Positions 8,970 to 16,966 of a stretch of DNA of 64,000 nt are shown one piece after another. Origin of the DNA: Gelidibacter algens (GTDB taxonomy: Bacteria; Bacteroidota; Bacteroidia; Flavobacteriales; Flavobacteriaceae). The notes below the pieces were generated by a model, which worked only from the letters and a program-made list of their open reading frames with translations, made no database searches and had not been told where the DNA came from. The position numbers and the translations under genes were made by a program. The stretch spans positions 47,224 to 111,223 of the forward strand of contig NZ_LZRN01000012.1 in NCBI RefSeq assembly GCF_001678675.1, in the 5' to 3' direction. Every line of letters begins with the position of its first letter. Position 1 is the stretch's first letter.

Positions 8970-9695
8970 ATGAAAGATTTAAAAGATAAAGTGGCCTTAA
9001 TTACAGGCGGGACAAAAGGGATAGGATATGGCGTAGCATTAAGCTTGATGAATGAAGGCGTCAATGTGGCCATAACGAGTAGGGATGAGGCGCGTGCTAA
9101 AGAAGCGGCTGAAAGTCTCGAAAAAGCTTCCAAAACTTCAGCAAAAGCACTTGGGGTAATGGCTGATGTCAGAACCTATGAGAGCCAACAAAAGGCTGTT
9201 GAACACGTACTATCAAAATTTGGTCAGTTGGATATTGTTGTGGCCAATGCAGGTCTGGGACACTTCGGGTCTATTGAAGACTTGACGCCAGAGCAATGGC
9301 AGGAAACGATAGATACCAACTTATCAGGAGTGTTCTACTCCATAAAATCGAGTGTAGAGGCTTTAAAAAAATCCAAAGGATATTTCATCAGTATTTCCAG
9401 CTTGGCGGGGACGAATTTTTTTGCAGGTGGCTCCGCATACAATGCCAGTAAATTTGGAGTAACCGGATTCACACAATCCGTAATGTTAGATTTAAGACAG
9501 CACAATATTAAGGTGAGTACCATCATGCCAGGATCTGTAGCTACACATTTTAATGGAAATGAACCAGATAACAGTGATGCGTGGAAAATTCAGATTGAAG
9601 ATATGGGAGAATTGGTCGTTGATATTATCAAAATGAATGAGCGCACCTTACCTAGTAAAATTGAGGTAAGACCAACCATGCCACCAAGTAAATAA
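8970..9695 (+). CDS. Short-chain dehydrogenase/reductase (FabG-like)
   Basis: A 241-residue classical SDR, probably cytoplasmic and NAD(P)H-dependent. Visible are the nucleotide-binding TGGTKGIGYG near residue 13, VVANAGLG, the catalytic Ser in ISISSLAGTNF, and YNASKFG with the active Tyr and Lys. It resembles 3-oxoacyl-ACP reductase in layout, but stands alone with no fatty-acid genes nearby, so the substrate is unknown. The C-terminus ends PTMPPSK. Confidence 0.9.
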   Translation: MKDLKDKVALITGGTKGIGYGVALSLMNEGVNVAITSRDEARAKEAAESLEKASKTSAKALGVMADVRTYESQQKAVEHVLSKFGQLDIVVANAGLGHFGSIEDLTPEQWQETIDTNLSGVFYSIKSSVEALKKSKGYFISISSLAGTNFFAGGSAYNASKFGVTGFTQSVMLDLRQHNIKVSTIMPGSVATHFNGNEPDNSDAWKIQIEDMGELVVDIIKMNERTLPSKIEVRPTMPPSK

Positions 9696-9797
9696 AAGAA
9701 ACACCTAACTTTTTTAATACAATAGTCTTGTTGATGTCGCTCTAGTTTCAGAGCGGTCAGTGAGGCTTAATTTTGACTATCTTTAAAACAAAAAATC

Positions 9798-10329
9798 ATG
9801 AAAAAAATAACTGATTATCTCGAGTATTTGTCTTTTTGTTTTATCCTGTGCATCCGTTCGTGTTAACTACGATTATGAGAAAACGACCGATTTTAATGCC
9901 TATACAACTTATAATTATTATGGGACGATGGATATGGGGATGAGTGAATTGGATTCAGCAAGACTCTTAGACGCCTTAGACCTAGGTTTGCAAGCCAAAG
10001 GATTAAGCTTATCAGATGCGCCAGATTTTTTGATCAATATTAAAAGCAGTGAATTTCAAGAATCCCAACGCAATAATGTGGGTGTTGGAGTTGGCGGAGG
10101 TGGTGGTAGCGTTGGGGGCGGAATCTCCATTGGAATCCCGGTTGGTCAAGCAAAAATTAACAGGGAAATTGTTTTCGAATTTGTAGACGAAAATAAATCG
10201 GGTTTGTTTTGGCAGGCCATAAGTGAAAGTGCCTATCACCCCAATGCAACCCCACAAGCTAGAGAAACTCAATTCAAGGCAATTGTTGCAAAGGTACTAG
10301 CAGCATATCCTCCAAATTCTAAAAAATAA
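9798..10329 (+). pseudogene. DUF4136 lipoprotein with a frameshift in the signal peptide
   Basis: The mature region (NYDYEKTTDFNAYTTYNYYG and on to a stop at 10327) is a DUF4136-type outer-envelope lipoprotein with a glycine-rich loop. Its lipobox LFVLSCASV is present, but in a frame that meets a stop just after the ATG at 9798. Removing one base from the A-rich start restores MKKI leading into LIISSICLFVLSC. So the gene is intact except for one extra base next to an A7 run. The downstream ATG at 9928 would lack any export signal. Sequencing error, phase variation or true loss are all possible. Confidence 0.75.
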
Positions 10330-10525
10330 GTGGCACATTGATCATCATAGTGTGATAGGGTTTTTGTTAAAACTATTACAAATTGTCTTTAAAGTTTATA
10401 AATCAATATAAATCATACTATTAATCGAATAGTTAATTGCAGTTTTGCAGTTCATCGAAAAAAATTGGATTTTCATCGGCATTATTATACATTCGTTTAT
10501 AATTGTGCCAACCAAATCTATTTTT

Positions 10526-11431
10526 ATGAAAACTTTCAAACTTACACTACTGCTTTTTACAATGACCATAGTGTCTTTCGGTCAAATTTCAACACAAGAA
10601 AAAAATGCACTTATTGCACTTTATAATTCCACCAAAGGGCAAGAGTGGCAAAACACTTGGGACCTTCAAGCTCCAGTTGAGACTTGGTATGGGGTTAAAG
10701 TTGTAGATGACAAAGTTGTGGCAGTCAATTTAGATTACAATAATTTGAATGGACCATTGCCAAATGAATTGGGAGACTTGGTTTACTTAGAGGAGTTAAG
10801 TATGTTCAGAAATTCAGTTTCTGGAAACATTCCAACAACCATAGGTCAGTTGGGTTCCTTAAAAGAAATCAATTTGAGCTTTAATAAATTGGAAGGCACC
10901 ATACCTTATGAGCTGACTACTTTAGCAACTTTAGAAACTTTGAGATTATTTATGAATGAACTCTCTGGAAGTATTCCTAAGTCTATCGGAAATCTTGATA
11001 ACCTAAAAATACTAGAATTATATAGTAATAATTTAAGCGGAATACTTCCAAAATCGATAGAAGACTTAACCGAGTTAGAAGAGTTGCTTCTCAGTAGTAA
11101 TGCGTTTATTGGGAAGTTGCCATCTGATTTTTCTAAACTCAAAAACCTAAAAGTGTTAAGCGTTTTTGACAATCAATTAATGGGTACCATCCCAGCCTCT
11201 ATCGGAGATTTGACAAATTTGGAGGAGTTAGTGCTTTCTAACAATGCATTTTATGGCGATTTGCCTTCAGAATTGAGACAGTTAACAAAGCTTAGAGCCC
11301 TGCTGTTAGGTAGTAATAATTTTAAAGGAGAATTAGCACAGTTGGGAAAAAGTTTTCCTAACATAGTAGAGTTTGATTTTGCAAATATAAACTCTGTAGG
11401 AGTGCTTGCAACCTTAGACACAGAAGATTAA
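10526..11431 (+). CDS. Secreted leucine-rich repeat protein
   Basis: Starts MKTFKLTLLLFTMTIVSFGQ at 10526, a signal peptide ending in FGQ; the longer reading from 10445 adds an unlikely N-terminus. After a plant-LRR-like cap (ALIALYNSTKGQEWQNTWDL, about residues 30-50) come roughly ten 24-residue LRRs of the form LGDLVYLEELSMFRNSVSG / NIPTTIGQL. The family is widespread in Flavobacteriia and is thought to take part in surface binding; the partner is unknown. No sorting domain is seen at the C-terminus. A terminator follows. Confidence 0.85.
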   Translation: MKTFKLTLLLFTMTIVSFGQISTQEKNALIALYNSTKGQEWQNTWDLQAPVETWYGVKVVDDKVVAVNLDYNNLNGPLPNELGDLVYLEELSMFRNSVSGNIPTTIGQLGSLKEINLSFNKLEGTIPYELTTLATLETLRLFMNELSGSIPKSIGNLDNLKILELYSNNLSGILPKSIEDLTELEELLLSSNAFIGKLPSDFSKLKNLKVLSVFDNQLMGTIPASIGDLTNLEELVLSNNAFYGDLPSELRQLTKLRALLLGSNNFKGELAQLGKSFPNIVEFDFANINSVGVLATLDTED

Positions 11432-11452
11432 CCTTGACGTCAATATTTATTG

Positions 11453-11485
11453 AACTCCTAGCTTAATATGTTAGGAGTTTTTTAT
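11453..11485 (+). terminator. Intrinsic terminator of the LRR gene
   Basis: AACTCCTA and TAGGAGTT form an 8-bp stem with an 11-base loop, followed by a T-run, 22 bases after the LRR stop codon. Confidence 0.75.
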
Positions 11486-11597
11486 TTAAAAATGTTTTTG
11501 TTATCGGAAAAAACCTCATATATTTGCAATCCTAAAATGGTCCAGTCGGCATTATGAACCGAGAGTTAAAAGCTAAGAGAACCTTTAGAGTTTACAT

Positions 11598-11670
<73 letters not shown>

Positions 11671-11681
11671 CTAGCAAAGAC

Positions 11682-11711
11682 AAGGCTTCACAGAAATGTG
11701 GAGCCTTTTTT
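11682..11711 (+). terminator. Terminator of tRNA-fMet
   Basis: AGGCTTCACA, GAAA loop and TGTGGAGCCT form a stem (one mismatch) followed by a T-run, 11 bases after the tRNA. Confidence 0.8.
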
Positions 11712-11753
11712 GATAAAAAACAACGATTTCACTGGTTCTCCCGACGCTTCGGG

Positions 11754-11808
11754 ACAGTTCCCGCTACTAGTAAAGACAAGCCTTCACAGAAATGTGGAGC
11801 CTTTTTTT
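11754..11808 (+). repeat. Second copy of tRNA 3' end plus terminator (att-like)
   Basis: CAGTTCCCGCTACTAG recurs exactly (tRNA copy at 11659-11674), followed by an almost identical downstream segment and hairpin. Between the two copies lies CCCGACGCTTCGGG, a small hairpin. The duplication of the tRNA 3' end and its flank is what integration or tandem attachment at a tRNA leaves behind. Confidence 0.7.
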
Positions 11809-11814
11809 ATTAGG

Positions 11815-11836
11815 ATAGGTACAACATAGGTACAAC
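11815..11836 (+). repeat. Tandem 11-bp repeat next to the att-like copy
   Basis: ATAGGTACAAC occurs twice in direct succession just inside the presumed island edge. Short direct repeats beside an attachment site could be arm-type recombinase sites; this is an inference from position only. The 200 bases that follow hold no supported gene (a 41-codon reading at 11871 is unconvincing). Confidence 0.4.
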
Positions 11837-12045
11837 ATTTTGATGTTTTTCGAATTTCCTAAGAAAAAAAATGACCAGGCCAATGAAATTAAGGCTCATC
11901 TTAAAGAATTTCAGTGATGATAGGAAAGGGAAAAAGCATATCGCACACCAGGGCATGTATTTTTCTATTCAAAAAATGATAACGTATTTCTGCTGATTCA
12001 AAGCGCCTATAAAATCAAAATCATTAAAATTTCTTTAAACAGGAC

Positions 12046-12104
12046 TGAAAGATAAGGGGAACAAACTCGTCATCAACTATCACGTTACAATTAAAGTTTG
12101 CAAT
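12046..12104 (-). pseudogene. Relic of a LytTR response regulator N-terminus
   Basis: Reverse strand from 12104 reads ANFNCNVIVDDEFVPLIF after an ATT where a start would be. This lines up with MATFNCIIIDDDEIDRLTVL of the intact regulator at 36904. Only about 20 codons survive. Its position, 37 bases before the conserved operator block and head-to-head with the downstream gene, matches the other two modules in this island. Confidence 0.6.
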
Positions 12105-12140
12105 TTCTTCAATCGTATATTTCAATATCTAGTCAAAATA

Positions 12141-12214
12141 AAACGTTGTCTGCATATTTAAAACGCCGTTCGTCTATTGCTTGTTTTTTAAAGTTTACTT
12201 AAAACTTACTTTTG
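12141..12214 (+). promoter_or_regulatory. LytTR-type operator and promoter, copy A
   Basis: Conserved block with two direct repeats (ACGTTGTCTGC and ACGCCGTTCGTC, 20 bases apart start to start), then CTATTGC, TTTTAAAG and a TACTTTTG box at 12207-12214. It is over 80 percent identical by eye to copy B at 16816 across more than 70 bases. There is no TTTG at -33, as expected for an activator-dependent promoter. Drives the gene at 12246. Confidence 0.7.
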
Positions 12215-12245
12215 AGCAAAATATCTAAATAAACAACAACAGATC

Positions 12246-12860
12246 ATGTCAACAAAACAAAAACAAAGATCAGCATTAGTAATGTCAGCAATAGTGCTTA
12301 TGTGTGTCACTACTTTTAGCCAAACCAACAAAAAGCCTTCAGATTATTTTAATGTACCAGGACCGATTATGTTTGAGCAAAACTCCTACCATCTGAACTG
12401 GAGCAGTCATCCTTCAGCGACGTATTACAAGCAAGAATATATTCCAAAAGGAGAAACCACAGAAGCCTTCAAAACAATGCTCATGCTGGAAGTACTTACT
12501 TCAGGAGCTGACGCAAAAACTGCAGTTGCCAATAAACTCGCAGAATTGAAACAGATGAAAGCTGCTAACCCTTTGGTGCAATTTTCAGAAATCAATAACC
12601 CTAATAGCGGCGAATATATGATTGAGTTTGTTTTAACCGCCAATGCAGCTGATGGTACTGTGACTATAGCAGAGCGAAATGTGTACCGTTACAAATCTTA
12701 TGCTGGTAAATCAGGAAAAAAGGGAGTAGTTTTATTTGCAGTGAGTAGCCGAGCCTATGGAAAAGAGGTGCCTGCGTTTTTTTCGTCATTAAAAACGAGT
12801 CAAAATAGCTTGGTGAAGAAAGTGATGTCATTTAAATTTCCAGAAATAACGATACGCTAA
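12246..12860 (+). CDS. Secreted protein of unknown function, presumed LytTR target
   Basis: A 204-residue protein with a signal peptide (LVMSAIVLMCVTTFSQT). The mature part contains NSYHLNWSSHPSATYYKQEY and a mixed alpha/beta body; I do not recognise the family. It is the first gene after operator copy A. Three further genes follow in the same direction, but the 108-base gap after it leaves open whether they share the transcript. Confidence 0.7.
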   Translation: MSTKQKQRSALVMSAIVLMCVTTFSQTNKKPSDYFNVPGPIMFEQNSYHLNWSSHPSATYYKQEYIPKGETTEAFKTMLMLEVLTSGADAKTAVANKLAELKQMKAANPLVQFSEINNPNSGEYMIEFVLTANAADGTVTIAERNVYRYKSYAGKSGKKGVVLFAVSSRAYGKEVPAFFSSLKTSQNSLVKKVMSFKFPEITIR

Positions 12861-12968
12861 AAGCAAGTTGAGTATTTCTGAACAAAATACAGGTTTCTGT
12901 TTACCTTTTTATCGTGAATGTATTCCATAAAAAATTGATTTTAATCTTAATAAAATAAACTTCATACG

Positions 12969-13592
12969 ATGTATAATTTAACTTCAAAGGAATTGTATTT
13001 GGCAAACAGCGGGCAAAAACTGTACATATATAAAGATGGTTTTGGTGATGTTTATAATGCCACTCCAGAAGAAGAAGCCGAATGGGCAAAGGAAGTGGTA
13101 GCAAAAAATTTGGTCAAAAATCAAACTGAAACTAACAGCACAAGTTTGCAGTTTGCCATTGAGGCATTGCAGTATCATAAATATCCGGAGCTGGAAGATT
13201 TGCTCCTACAGAGTTTAGAGCATACGACTGCGGTATGGCAAATTGTTTTTGCTTCGGCATTATGGACTATGGTGAATAACCAACAAAGTTTTGATATCAT
13301 TTACCAGAATCTCCTGCAACATAGAGTTGACTGTTTAAACGATGTATTTTTAGGGCTTGGGGATTTTAAAAATCACAATGGAGCAAGACGTTTTGTAATA
13401 AAGTGCCTGGAAGGAGATGATGATGAACTCGCTGTTAAAGCGAATGTAACACTTTCAATTTGGGCATGGTCTGGATTGCCGGAGTTAAGAGAAAACAAGT
13501 TATTGGACATGCTACAGCCTGAACATAAACAGCAGCCAACATTTAAGCCAGCAATCGAACAATTGAAACAACTATTAAACATCGTAAATTAA
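12969..13592 (+). CDS. HEAT-like repeat protein, function unknown
   Basis: A 207-residue soluble protein without signal peptide. The N-terminal 40 residues (LYLANSGQKLYIYKDGFGDV) are beta-rich. From about residue 55 it is helical, with lengths and spacing (FAIEALQYHKYPELEDLLLQ, VWQIVFASALWTMVNN) that suggest HEAT/armadillo-type repeats. The next gene starts 7 bases after its stop, so the two are coexpressed and may act together. No catalytic motif is seen. Confidence 0.65.
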   Translation: MYNLTSKELYLANSGQKLYIYKDGFGDVYNATPEEEAEWAKEVVAKNLVKNQTETNSTSLQFAIEALQYHKYPELEDLLLQSLEHTTAVWQIVFASALWTMVNNQQSFDIIYQNLLQHRVDCLNDVFLGLGDFKNHNGARRFVIKCLEGDDDELAVKANVTLSIWAWSGLPELRENKLLDMLQPEHKQQPTFKPAIEQLKQLLNIVN

Positions 13593-13599
13593 GTAGAAG

Positions 13600-14385
13600 A
13601 TGGGACTATTTGATTTTTTAAAACCGAAAGTTGAGCCAAGGCAGTCGATACAGATAATTCCTGCAAACCGGCTGGAATGCGATAGCAGCAAAACAGCTAT
13701 TGTAGCGGCACTTTTCAAAACTCCAAAAGAGCAAAGAGATGCAGTTTGGGACAAAACATTTTACGAAAATGTGGCCCACGCAAGTTTCGCATGCGCTACG
13801 CCACAGGTTTTAACTGGACCTGATGGATTTCCTTATTTTATTTTGAATACTCCCGAAGAAAACAAACCATTCGAATCCTTCTGTATCAGCAATATGAAAG
13901 ATGATTTTTTATTGGCAAATGGATGGGGCGTTGTGTTTAATCCGACAGCATATAATTCTGCTGATTGGGTTTTTACTTACGGCGATATCGTCGGGTTGCA
14001 TCTGAACAACAAATTTATTGATGAAACAGATCCGTCCGATATAGAAAATATTGAATTTACGAAAACGGTAGGCGCACTAAAAAAGGAAGAAAAAGTCATG
14101 ATTGCCCAGCCTTCTGTAGACTATCTCCCATTTGCTACGCGCCATGCACTGAAATTATTTCTTCAAAGTAAGGGAATTAAAAAACCAAAGCTGATGTTAT
14201 TGAATTGTTATACAGAGAGTAAAGTGACTCGTAAACTGGCCTTTAATATTCATCCGGAAGATTATCCCATCACAAGTCAATTGGATTATCTAATGCAACA
14301 GGTGGGTTGGTTTCTTCCAAGGCAATACATCATCATTCCTTTACCCAAAAAAAGTCCGCTGGCTTCTGGTTTTTATGACATGTAA
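13600..14385 (+). CDS. Conserved hypothetical protein; partly duplicated downstream
   Basis: A 261-residue cytoplasmic protein starting MGLFDFLKPKVEPRQSIQ. The N-terminal half contains GPDGFPYFILNTPEENKPFE. The middle (FTYGDIVGLHLNNKFIDE) and end (FLPRQYIIIPLPKKSPLASG) give no family that I can name with confidence; a loose likeness to SseB-type proteins is noted. It is translated 7 bases after the HEAT-like protein. Part of its coding sequence (14035-14310) recurs in damaged form at 15185-16050. Confidence 0.65.
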   Translation: MGLFDFLKPKVEPRQSIQIIPANRLECDSSKTAIVAALFKTPKEQRDAVWDKTFYENVAHASFACATPQVLTGPDGFPYFILNTPEENKPFESFCISNMKDDFLLANGWGVVFNPTAYNSADWVFTYGDIVGLHLNNKFIDETDPSDIENIEFTKTVGALKKEEKVMIAQPSVDYLPFATRHALKLFLQSKGIKKPKLMLLNCYTESKVTRKLAFNIHPEDYPITSQLDYLMQQVGWFLPRQYIIIPLPKKSPLASGFYDM

Positions 14386-14419
14386 AAGATTTAAAATTTT
14401 AACTAAAAACTAAAAACTA

Positions 14420-15019
14420 ATGAAAATAAACAACATACATCGCCTTTTGGCAACATCAATCCTAACATGCAGCCTTTTCCTTTGTTTTTCTTGTGGTGAC
14501 GCAGTGGCACATAATAAGGAGAAAATCGCAATGGTACAAAACAATCCAGACACTCCAAAGCAAGTGATCATCAAGTTTTTGAATTGGTATAAGATCAATT
14601 TGAACAAAGCCAATAATTTCCCTTTTCTGATAAAAGATAGTGCGGATAATTTTATGGTTAACACATCGGCCTTTACCGACTACCTGAACTTTCTTGAAAC
14701 CAGTGACTGTATTTCGCAACAATATATTGATGACTGGACTGTTTATTTTAATGATAAAGCCGAGGAATTAAAAGAGCATCCGCTCCAATCTGATGTCCCT
14801 GAAGGTTTTGATTTTGATTTTGTTTTGATAACGCAGGAACCGGATTTATTGTTGAACCAGATTGACAGCATCATATTCACCCCCATTTCTGCAACTGATT
14901 CTGTCGCCTTGATCGGTTTGAAATGGCCCGGAGAAAATACTTCGGAATATGAATTTGAAATGTATAAAACAAAAGCCGGTTGGCAAATCGGTTACATCTC
15001 GACACCAAATTATGACTAA
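14420..15019 (+). CDS. Lipoprotein, DUF3828-like
   Basis: A 199-residue protein starting MKINNIHRLLATSILTCSLF with a lipobox-like LCFSCGD near residue 27, so probably membrane-anchored. The segment VIIKFLNWYKINLNKANNFP followed by DCISQQYIDDWTVYFNDKAE resembles DUF3828 domains; the function of that family is unknown. It lies 34 bases after the preceding gene and probably ends the operon. DUF3828-like is a judgement by eye. Confidence 0.6.
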   Translation: MKINNIHRLLATSILTCSLFLCFSCGDAVAHNKEKIAMVQNNPDTPKQVIIKFLNWYKINLNKANNFPFLIKDSADNFMVNTSAFTDYLNFLETSDCISQQYIDDWTVYFNDKAEELKEHPLQSDVPEGFDFDFVLITQEPDLLLNQIDSIIFTPISATDSVALIGLKWPGENTSEYEFEMYKTKAGWQIGYISTPNYD

Positions 15020-15390
15020 TCAATAACTTCAATCAATGGTGTCCGATAAAGACTTAAGACCGCTACAAGACATAAGACTTGATTCGCAAACATTTGAAAA
15101 TTAAGGAAATCTAATTTTCATTTTCAAACTCAAAACTTAAAATAGATTTTAGAACTTTAGCAAGGTGTTATATTTTAAAATTTATCCGATATAGAGACTA
15201 TTGAATTTACGAAAACGGTAGGCGTACTAAAAAAGGAAGAAAAAGTTGTGATTGCCCAACCTTCTGTAGACTAACTCCCATTTGCTACGCGCCATGCACT
15301 GAAATTTGTTCTTCAAAGTAAGGGAATTAAAAAAACAAAACTGATGCTATAGAGTTGTTAGCACCAATTTGAGAAAAACGAACTGAAATT

Positions 15391-15811
15391 ATGATTTTAT
15401 CAATTTTATTAAGCTTAAAATTAATTGGACTTGGAATGATTCATTTCAATTGGGTAATTGGAGGGAAATTTGGATTTTCGGAATCATTACCGACCAAAAA
15501 AAACGGAGAAAGAGTCTTGAATACCGAAAAAAATTGATTGCGCTATCGTTGGATTTGGATTAACAGTATTCGGAATTTTTTATATTCTTAAGTCTGGACT
15601 TATTGAATTCAATTTACCTGAATGGATTATGACATACGGAAGTTGGATAATTCCTATAATATTTCTTTTACGAGCAGTTGGAGAATTTAAATATGTTGGA
15701 TTTTTTAAGAGCGTAAAAAAAACGGATTTCGGAAAATTGGACACAAAATTCTTCTCGCCTTTGTGCCTTATAATCGGAATATTTGGAATAATAATTCAAC
15801 TAATGAAATAA
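15391..15811 (+). pseudogene. DUF3995 membrane protein, frameshifted
   Basis: Starts MILSILLSLKLIGLGMIHFN at 15391. The frame ends at a TGA at 15535, directly after an A7 run (15527-15533). With one A removed it continues CAIVGFGLTVFGIFYILKSG to EFKYVGFFKSVKKTDFGKLD and the stop at 15811. The joined product of about 140 residues has four hydrophobic segments and the DUF3995 features GxxHxxW near the start and GEFKYVGFFK near the end. Function unknown. It is the only gene of the cassette. Confidence 0.75.
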
Positions 15812-15814
15812 AAA

Positions 15815-15947
15815 ATTGGAGCTAACAATGTATAAAAATAAAGGCTCAAATTTGTGCTTAACCAAAGGTCGATGCAGGTTCACTACATCTGATTTTCCTG
15901 CGGAAAATCCTCGCACACAAGCCCGCAACCATTCTTATACAAAACTG
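15815..15947 (+). repeat. attC-like imperfect palindrome
   Basis: Ends in TAACAATGTATAA and TTATACAAAACTGTTA, which pair across about 120 bases. Inside, GATTTTCCTGCGGAAAATC is a perfect hairpin. The core-like ends are GCTAAC (15821-15826) and GTTATAC (15947 onward). Size and fold fit an integron attC site; the core bases match the RYYYAAC/GTTRRRY consensus only in part. Confidence 0.5.
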
Positions 15948-16048
15948 TTATACAGAAACTAAAGTGACTCGTAGACTGGCTTTTAATATCCATCCGGAAG
16001 ATTATCCCATCACAAGTCAATTGGATTTTCTGGTGCAGCAGGGTTGCC

Positions 16049-16141
16049 AGCTTTAAGACCTATGACCATGGATATGGTGATGAAGATGCAGAAGTTGCGT
16101 CTCATAAATATCTGAAGGGTAAAAAAGTGTCCGAGGAGTAA
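16049..16141 (+). pseudogene. Unassigned C-terminal gene fragment
   Basis: An open stretch reading SFKTYDHGYGDEDAEVASHK, then YLKGKKVSEE and a stop. No start codon or upstream part is present, so it is a fragment joined to the end of the duplicated segment. Family not recognised. Confidence 0.35.
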
Positions 16142-16181
16142 AGTTCAAACAACGTATTCTATGTTATTTCCCTCTGGAAAT

Positions 16182-16448
16182 TTAGATTTCAATTAGTTCT
16201 ACATAGTTCATAAATGTATTCAATAGCTCTTGTTGTTCCTCTGGTATTGCTTGGAAGCGATAAATTACATCTTTGCCATTTTCAATTACGAACAATGAAA
16301 GTCCAGAATGATAGGGTAAAAATGTCGTTTTGTCAAAAATCCATTCTTCTCCAATTTCATGGATTATTCTATCATAATCAGCAAATTTGGTTATAACCCT
16401 ATATGGTTTGCCTTTCGTTAGTTTATTGATATCTGATTTATATTCCAT
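16182..16448 (-). CDS. DUF3601-like small protein
   Basis: An 88-residue protein starting MEYKSDINKLTKGKPYRVIT. The pattern KGKPYRVITKFADYDRIIHE with GEEWIFDKTTFLPYHSGLSL fits DUF3601, a family of unknown function often found alone in accessory DNA. It stands alone on the reverse strand. GTTGTTTG occurs on its strand both before (about 16490) and after (about 16145) the gene, which could be cassette boundaries, but the evidence is thin. Confidence 0.65.
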   Translation of the reverse strand: MEYKSDINKLTKGKPYRVITKFADYDRIIHEIGEEWIFDKTTFLPYHSGLSLFVIENGKDVIYRFQAIPEEQQELLNTFMNYVELIEI

Positions 16449-16489
16449 AATTTTTGATACGACTATTTCAGTATGCTAATGCAAAATAG

Positions 16490-16555
16490 CAAACAACGTT
16501 TACCAAAATTTTTGGTAACAGGTTTCATATTCCAAAATTCGCTATTTCCGCTTTG
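16490..16555. repeat. Structured palindrome upstream of the DUF3601 gene
   Basis: TTACCAAAATTTTTGGTAA is a near-perfect palindrome, enclosed by AAATAGC and GCTATTT. It may be an attC-like fold or a simple hairpin. Confidence 0.35.
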
Positions 16556-16571
16556 ACAATAAAATTATTTT

Positions 16572-16771
16572 GTTAACCATTCTCCTAAAACGGGCATATC
16601 TAAAATTAAAAAAAGGGATTTCTATTTTTCTTTTTCGATAATTATAAAAACTTTTCTCCCGATTCAAAAAAGAGCAAGACTATTAAGACCAGAAAATTCC
16701 TTGGCAAAGGAAAGAACCGTAAGTCTATCTCTCTTATTATCATCAATAATGATAGAATTAAACGTTGCAAT
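16572..16771 (-). pseudogene. Decayed LytTR response regulator (receiver half)
   Basis: Reverse strand from 16771 reads, after ATT in place of ATG, ATFNSIIIDDNKRDRLTVLS then FAKEFSGLNSLALF, and after frameshifts IEKEK and LILDMPVLGEW. The intact regulator at 36904 has ATFNCIIIDDDEIDRLTVLS, FAKKFPVLNILGAFES, IEKEK and LDIDMPGLTGME at the same places. The start, the frame and the LytTR half are lost. It lies 45 bases from operator copy B, head-to-head with the TonB receptor gene. Confidence 0.85.
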
Positions 16772-16815
16772 TCATCATTGATTTAGCTTCAAATATAAAT
16801 AGTTACTAAACTTAA

Positions 16816-16888
16816 AATGTTGTCTGCATAATTAAAACGTCGTTCATCTATTGCTTCTATTTTAAAGATTACTTGACAATTACTTTTG
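16816..16888 (+). promoter_or_regulatory. LytTR-type operator and promoter, copy B
   Basis: Contains TGTTGTCTGCATAATTAAAA, ACGTCGTTCATCTATTGC and, at 16881-16888, TACTTTTG. It aligns with copies A and C over the whole block including the TTTTAAAGATT spacer. It drives the TonB receptor operon, with a leader of about 75 bases. Confidence 0.7.
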
Positions 16889-16966
16889 TGCAAAATTTAA
16901 ATAAATCATGAAAATAAAATCAATGATTTAATACAATTAATATCAATTTTAATAATCAATCAAATC

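Larger units (their letters stand above)
15358..15947 (+). mobile_element. Integron-cassette-like insertion carrying a DUF3995 gene
   Basis: A 590-bp insert with one gene and one structured tail. Its left end TTAGCACCAATT is complementary to AATTGGAGCTAAC just after the gene (inverted repeat with one mismatch). That is the relation between the R' and R'' core sites of a cassette's attC when the circle opens at G^TT. The insertion point in the host sequence is also G^TT. No integron integrase is visible in the window. Confidence 0.6.
15185..16050 (+). pseudogene. Damaged partial duplicate of the 13600 gene, split by a cassette
   Basis: 15185-15357 repeats 14035-14207 (about 90 percent identical) and 15948-16040 repeats 14208-14300. 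In-frame stops (for example TAA after TCTGTAGAC) show it is not translated. The two halves are separated by 590 bp inserted between G15357 and T15948, exactly where the intact copy reads G^TTATACAG. The intact copy therefore shows the pre-insertion site. Confidence 0.85.

Noticed and set aside
11754..11808. A second tRNA gene after tRNA-fMet
   Set aside because: Only the 3' end and terminator are repeated; no anticodon arm or acceptor 5' half.
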